Part shown: positions 14,239-16,566 of the stretch, one piece after another | Position numbering within the stretch: position 1 is the stretch's first letter | Layout: every line of letters begins with the position of its first letter | NCBI GenBank assembly: GCA_014376655.1 | Contig: JACMRC010000413.1 | Coordinates: 1 to 16,566 of the forward strand | Length of the DNA stretch: 16,566 nucleotides | Direction: 5' to 3' | Origin: Mucilaginibacter sp. | Lineage (GTDB): Bacteria; Bacteroidota; Bacteroidia; Sphingobacteriales; Sphingobacteriaceae | Notes under the pieces: generated by a model | Databases searched by the model: none | Seen by the model: only the letters and a program-made list of their open reading frames with translations | Told to the model about the DNA's origin: nothing | Program-made: the position numbers and the translations under genes

Positions 14239-14760
14239 TCACCTGATAGAAAATTTATTTTTTATCCGTTCAATTTGCTTTAAATGATGGTTTAAATGTA
14301 CCAGTATAAACTTAAACCATTGCTGCGCGTTCATCATCCCGAAGCGCGAATGTTTAAACCGGCTAAAAGGTTTTGCATCATTTACCTTCGGGGTAATGGT
14401 TTCTACCCTTGCGCGGCATTTTATAAGCAGGTTGCGGGCTTCTTCTTTAGTTAATTTCTTTACCGGGATTTTAGCACCTTCTTCGGTGGCTTTTACTCTT
14501 GGCATATAGCCAAATAACAAAGCAAACCTACCAACAAGCGTAAGGCCCTGTTTAGTTGGCTCGCAGGTTCCGTTTGCGCAACGCTCGGCAGCAATGGTTG
14601 AACCTATGGTAGCCTGCAAGATATGCGAATAAACTTCGGCAAACGACCATCCTCCATTTGGTGGTGTTGCTTCAAACAGATCATCCGGAATGGTATCTAA
14701 CTGCTTTCGATAGTTATCCAACGCGGCATCAATAGCCCGGCGCTCTTCTGCTACTTTCAT
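14239..14760 (-). CDS. DinB family protein
   Basis: A 173-residue soluble protein of the DinB/YfiT-like four-helix bundle superfamily, which bind a divalent metal through three histidines. The expected histidines are His46 (YSHILQ) and the C-terminal pair in VHLNHHLKQI (His155, and His158 or His159). The N-terminus WSFAEVYSHI is typical. Members include thiol-dependent transferases and other small-molecule enzymes; the substrate cannot be read from the sequence. The 4-bp ATGA overlap with the preceding YjjG-like gene suggests coupled translation. It is the last gene of the unit that starts with the toxin-antitoxin pair. No obvious terminator follows; a weak AGGT/ACCT hairpin just after the stop is too short to rely on. 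Confidence 0.85.
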   Translation of the reverse strand: MKVAEERRAIDAALDNYRKQLDTIPDDLFEATPPNGGWSFAEVYSHILQATIGSTIAAERCANGTCEPTKQGLTLVGRFALLFGYMPRVKATEEGAKIPVKKLTKEEARNLLIKCRARVETITPKVNDAKPFSRFKHSRFGMMNAQQWFKFILVHLNHHLKQIERIKNKFSIR

Positions 14761-15464
14761 AATATTAAAGTTAGCTCTTTTAAATCACTGATCTGCATTT
14801 TCACTTCATCGGGCTTTGGTGATTTAAACGGATTAAAATAAATAGCATCCATACCAAAATTTAGCGCGCCCAACACATCCGCTTCCAGGCTATCGCCTAT
14901 CATCAGGCTTTCCTGTTTAGTAGTACCTGCTGCATCTATAGCAAATTGAAAAATGCCCGGATCGGGTTTGTTAACCCCTGCAATTTCTGATATAATAACG
15001 TGGGTGAAATATTTGCCAATACCCGTTCCGTTAATTTTTATATCCTGCGATTCTTTAAATCCGTTAGATATTAAATGCAGGGTATATTTACTTTGCAGAT
15101 ATGCCAGCGTTTCGTGCGCGTTGGGGAACAGGTTGGTTTTGGTAGGGCATAATTGCACATACTCATCCTCAAAACCATACGGGATCACATCCGGGTGAAC
15201 ACCCAGGTCCAGGAACGTTTGTTTAAAGCGTGCCTCGCGCAAGGTTTCTTTTGTGATATTACCTAAATGATATTCGCGCCAAAGGCGGTGGTTATTTTGA
15301 GTATAGGTCTCGATAAACACATTGGCAGATGTTAGGCCGATATTATTCAGTTTATGAATAACATATAATTCATGCAGGGTTTCTTCGGCATTTTTATCAA
15401 AATCCCAGATGGTATGGTCAAGGTCGAAGAAGATGTGGCGGTATTTTGTAGATAGAGTGTCCAC
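14757..15464 (-). CDS. YjjG family noncanonical pyrimidine nucleotidase (HAD)
   Basis: A 235-residue cytosolic HAD hydrolase. The catalytic motifs are complete: nucleophile Asp14 and acid/base Asp16 (FFDLDHT), Ser133 (LISNG), Lys166 (GVNKPDPG) and Asp191/Asp195 (IGDSLEAD). WDFDKNAEETL immediately after motif I is typical of the YjjG subgroup, which removes phosphate from nucleoside monophosphates such as dUMP and noncanonical pyrimidine nucleotides, a house-cleaning role in E. coli. The start is GTG at 15464: an in-frame stop lies immediately before it and no other start precedes the essential Asp14. It begins 6 bp after the toxin stop and overlaps DinB by 4 bp. Substrate preference is a family inference. 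Confidence 0.88.
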   Translation of the reverse strand: MDTLSTKYRHIFFDLDHTIWDFDKNAEETLHELYVIHKLNNIGLTSANVFIETYTQNNHRLWREYHLGNITKETLREARFKQTFLDLGVHPDVIPYGFEDEYVQLCPTKTNLFPNAHETLAYLQSKYTLHLISNGFKESQDIKINGTGIGKYFTHVIISEIAGVNKPDPGIFQFAIDAAGTTKQESLMIGDSLEADVLGALNFGMDAIYFNPFKSPKPDEVKMQISDLKELTLIL

Positions 15465-15470
15465 TTATAA

Positions 15471-15767
15471 TTAATAAGATTTTTTCTGAGGATGTTGTCT
15501 ATTATCAAAGAAGTTAAGTAAGATCAATTTTTCTTCCTCTAAGCGATAGAACAACGTATTATGTTTAGTGATAACAAATCCACGTATTTGTTTTTCGAGA
15601 TTTTCAACGGCACCCATTTCCGGATTAATAGCTAATAGTTCAATTATTTCATACGTGCGGATAACAAAGTTACGGGTTATTTTATCACCCCACTCCTGCT
15701 GTAGATAATTAATAATGGAGTTGAAACTATTGCTTGCGCGACGATTCCAGATTATGGTTTTAACCAT
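15471..15767 (-). CDS. ParE/RelE-type toxin
   Basis: A 98-residue basic protein of the RelE/ParE superfamily. The N-terminus (KTIIWNRRASNSFNSIINYLQQEWGD) is a strand followed by two helices, and the C-terminal half ends with strands around GFVITKHNTLFYRLEEEKLILLNFFDNRQHPQKK, including the usual late DNRQHP turn. RelE members cut mRNA at the ribosome and ParE members poison gyrase; the sequence alone does not decide. The length is normal for the family and the frame is intact. It starts inside the antitoxin gene with a 16-bp overlap, the expected toxin-antitoxin order. The next gene, the YjjG-like nucleotidase, begins 6 bp after the toxin stop. Confidence 0.88.
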   Translation of the reverse strand: MVKTIIWNRRASNSFNSIINYLQQEWGDKITRNFVIRTYEIIELLAINPEMGAVENLEKQIRGFVITKHNTLFYRLEEEKLILLNFFDNRQHPQKKSY

Positions 15768-15991
15768 TTCTCGTGTTCGCTTTTTACTTCTTCGTGGGTT
15801 AGTAGATTATTGCTATCAAAACTTTCGTCGTAAGCAACCAACAATTCTTGCTTTTGGCTTTCGCTCAAAGTATTCCAAAGTTGCCCCACCTTGTCGTGAT
15901 TAACATTGTGGATCATTTGATAATAGTGCTGCAAAAGTTGTTCATCCTCAATGCTGTCTATCAAGTGATGAAAATCATCTTTTATCTTCAT
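15752..15991 (-). CDS. Antitoxin of the ParE/RelE pair
   Basis: A 79-residue acidic protein starting MKIKDDFHHLIDSIEDEQ. The ATG at 15991 is preferred to an in-frame TTG three codons upstream. It has a helix-rich N-terminal half (residues 5-45, with HYYQMIHNV) and ends in SHEEVKSEHEKWLKP-like charged sequence, typical of the toxin-binding tail of small antitoxins in Bacteroidota. It has no obvious ribbon-helix-helix motif. Its stop lies 16 bp inside the start of the toxin gene, so the antitoxin is translated first. It may repress its own promoter, which should lie in the 88-bp gap before the next gene (16080), but I see no clear operator. Confidence 0.78.
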   Translation of the reverse strand: MKIKDDFHHLIDSIEDEQLLQHYYQMIHNVNHDKVGQLWNTLSESQKQELLVAYDESFDSNNLLTHEEVKSEHEKWLKP

Positions 15992-16025
15992 GGTATACAA
16001 ATATAATCATATCCTTACCAATTAA

Positions 16026-16056
16026 AAAAGGGATAACTGCAAAACCTATCCCTTTT
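16026..16056 (-). terminator. Hairpin terminator of the TonB-C-like gene
   Basis: AAAAGGGATA (16026-16035) and TATCCCTTTT (16047-16056) are exact reverse complements, 10 bp, around an 11-nt loop. On the minus strand the stem is followed by more U residues (six in a row including the stem end), 23 bp after the stop at 16080. The other strand has a shorter A/T run, so it may work weakly in that direction too. An alternative pairing of 16033-16040 with 16071-16078 would disrupt it. Confidence 0.72.
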
Positions 16057-16079
16057 AATAAATTAAGATAGCAGTTATG

Positions 16080-16430
16080 TTATCTAAATGAATACGCCAA
16101 ACTACCTTTTTGCATATCCGGTGCATGCCTGTCTTTATTAAATTCCATCGTCATTACCGCTTCTTCTACTTTGCGTACAAAAGCTTTATCGCGCACGGTG
16201 GTGTGGCGGCGGTCGGCACGCGCTGATATTACTTTGCCTTTTTTATTCATTACAAAGTCGATAGCCACCGTGCCATAAGCATGACCCAGGTTATTTATAG
16301 ATGGTTGCATAGTAATGCTCCTGCCCTCGGGTACCTTTACATATTCTTTTTTAGGCAGTTTATCGGCAAATAGACTTACCGAACCTGTGATTAGCACGGC
16401 TGTTAATAATGTTCTGATTGTCTTTTTCAT
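16080..16430 (-). CDS. Small exported TonB C-terminal-like protein
   Basis: A 116-residue protein with a signal peptide (MKKTIRTLLTAVLITGSVSLFA, cleavage near LFA at 20-22) and a mature part that matches a short TonB C-terminal domain: YGTVAIDFVMNKKGKVISA near residues 52-70, then RADRRHTTVRDKAFVRKVEEAVMTMEF. The strand-helix-strand order of TonB-C is visible. It lacks the usual cytoplasmic-membrane anchor, proline-rich spacer and the rest of a normal TonB, so it is unlikely to energise a receptor on its own. It may be a periplasmic or secreted relative of the energy transducers with another job. It is the most upstream minus-strand gene in the window and ends at a hairpin terminator. Confidence 0.75.
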   Translation of the reverse strand: MKKTIRTLLTAVLITGSVSLFADKLPKKEYVKVPEGRSITMQPSINNLGHAYGTVAIDFVMNKKGKVISARADRRHTTVRDKAFVRKVEEAVMTMEFNKDRHAPDMQKGSLAYSFR

Positions 16431-16438
16431 GATGCTGT

Positions 16439-16460
16439 GAGTTAATATTGGATATAACTC
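16439..16460. repeat. Short inverted repeat before the TonB-C-like gene
   Basis: GAGTTA (16439-16444) and TAACTC (16455-16460) are exact reverse complements, 10 bp apart, lying 9-30 bp upstream of the start. A small operator or leader hairpin is possible; the repeat is short enough to be chance. Confidence 0.25.
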
Positions 16461-16473
16461 ATTAGCTATGAAG

Positions 16474-16504
16474 TTGTTTGAACTTTCAAGATATATTAAC
16501 TTTA
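16474..16504 (+). promoter_or_regulatory. Candidate plus-strand promoter at the right edge
   Basis: TTG (16474-16476), 20 bp, then TAACTTTA (16497-16504) fits the Bacteroidota TTG/TAnnTTTG pattern with one mismatch in the last base. It would drive the partial plus-strand frame that starts at 16518 or 16545. It is a single weak match in AT-rich DNA. Confidence 0.28.
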
Positions 16505-16517
16505 AGTATTTATTTCA

Positions 16518-16566
16518 ATGGGAAATAAATTATATTTAATCGCAATGGAAAACTACAATACTGCTC
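16518..16566 (+). CDS. Possible start of a plus-strand gene, cut by the right edge
   Basis: An open frame runs from ATG 16518 to the window end; a second ATG in the same frame is at 16545. Only MGNKLYLIA followed by MENYNTA is visible, too little for identification. It is divergent from the TonB-C-like gene, and a candidate promoter lies just upstream. It is listed because a gene is plausible here, not because its product can be recognised. Confidence 0.25.
   Translation, partial: MGNKLYLIAMENYNTA

Noticed and set aside
1..16566. tRNA, rRNA, CRISPR array, transposase, integrase or attachment site
   Set aside because: No cloverleaf, repeat-spacer array, IS-type terminal repeat or recombinase motif was seen in the gaps or genes; the toxin-antitoxin loci have no flanking direct repeats that I could find.

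Overview
The window looks like a chromosomal segment of a Bacteroidota bacterium, most likely of the Sphingobacteriaceae (Mucilaginibacter/Pedobacter type). The reasons are protein families largely confined to this phylum (DUF2480, DUF6427, the RemB/Wzi-like protein, an LptC carrying a lipobox), the lack of Shine-Dalgarno sequences before most starts, AT-rich intergenic DNA, and one -7 element of the TAnnTTTG type typical of the phylum. No rRNA, tRNA, insertion sequence, prophage or CRISPR array was seen. This assignment rests on recognising families by eye, not on a search.

Layout, left to right. Positions 1-2106 (minus): a RemB/Wzi-like envelope protein cut by the left edge, preceded by GDP-mannose 4,6-dehydratase (gmd). 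Positions 2238-4179 (minus): DUF3109, DUF3108 and DUF2480 proteins. Positions 4253-9824 (minus): a compact cluster transcribed purQ > coaX > outer-membrane protein > lptC > PpiD-like chaperone, with overlapping or nearly abutting genes and a strong strand-specific terminator at 4197-4230. Positions 9926-10912 (minus): a DUF6427 membrane protein. Positions 10981-11556 (plus): an antitoxin-like gene and a frameshifted vapC (PIN) toxin. Positions 11560-12549 (minus): a glycosyltransferase. Positions 12659-13117 (plus): an unknown two-helix membrane protein. Positions 13127-13981 (minus): an LpxH-type metallophosphoesterase. Positions 14056-14166 (minus): a possible 36-residue membrane peptide. 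Positions 14239-15991 (minus): a tight four-gene unit running antitoxin > ParE/RelE toxin > YjjG-type HAD nucleotidase > DinB-like protein. Positions 16080-16430 (minus): a small exported TonB-C-like protein. A plus-strand gene may begin at the right edge.

The common theme is the cell envelope: lipid A and LPS handling (LpxH-like, LptC), outer-membrane protein folding (PpiD-like) and barrels, surface sugar supply (Gmd, glycosyltransferase) and a RemB/Wzi surface protein, mixed with housekeeping purine and CoA synthesis. Most of the window is ordinary core genome. The points most worth a second look are the decayed VapC next to an intact antitoxin, the toxin-antitoxin pair fused by spacing to a nucleotidase and a DinB protein, and the small membrane peptide. 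I did not find convincing evidence of a wholly new system.
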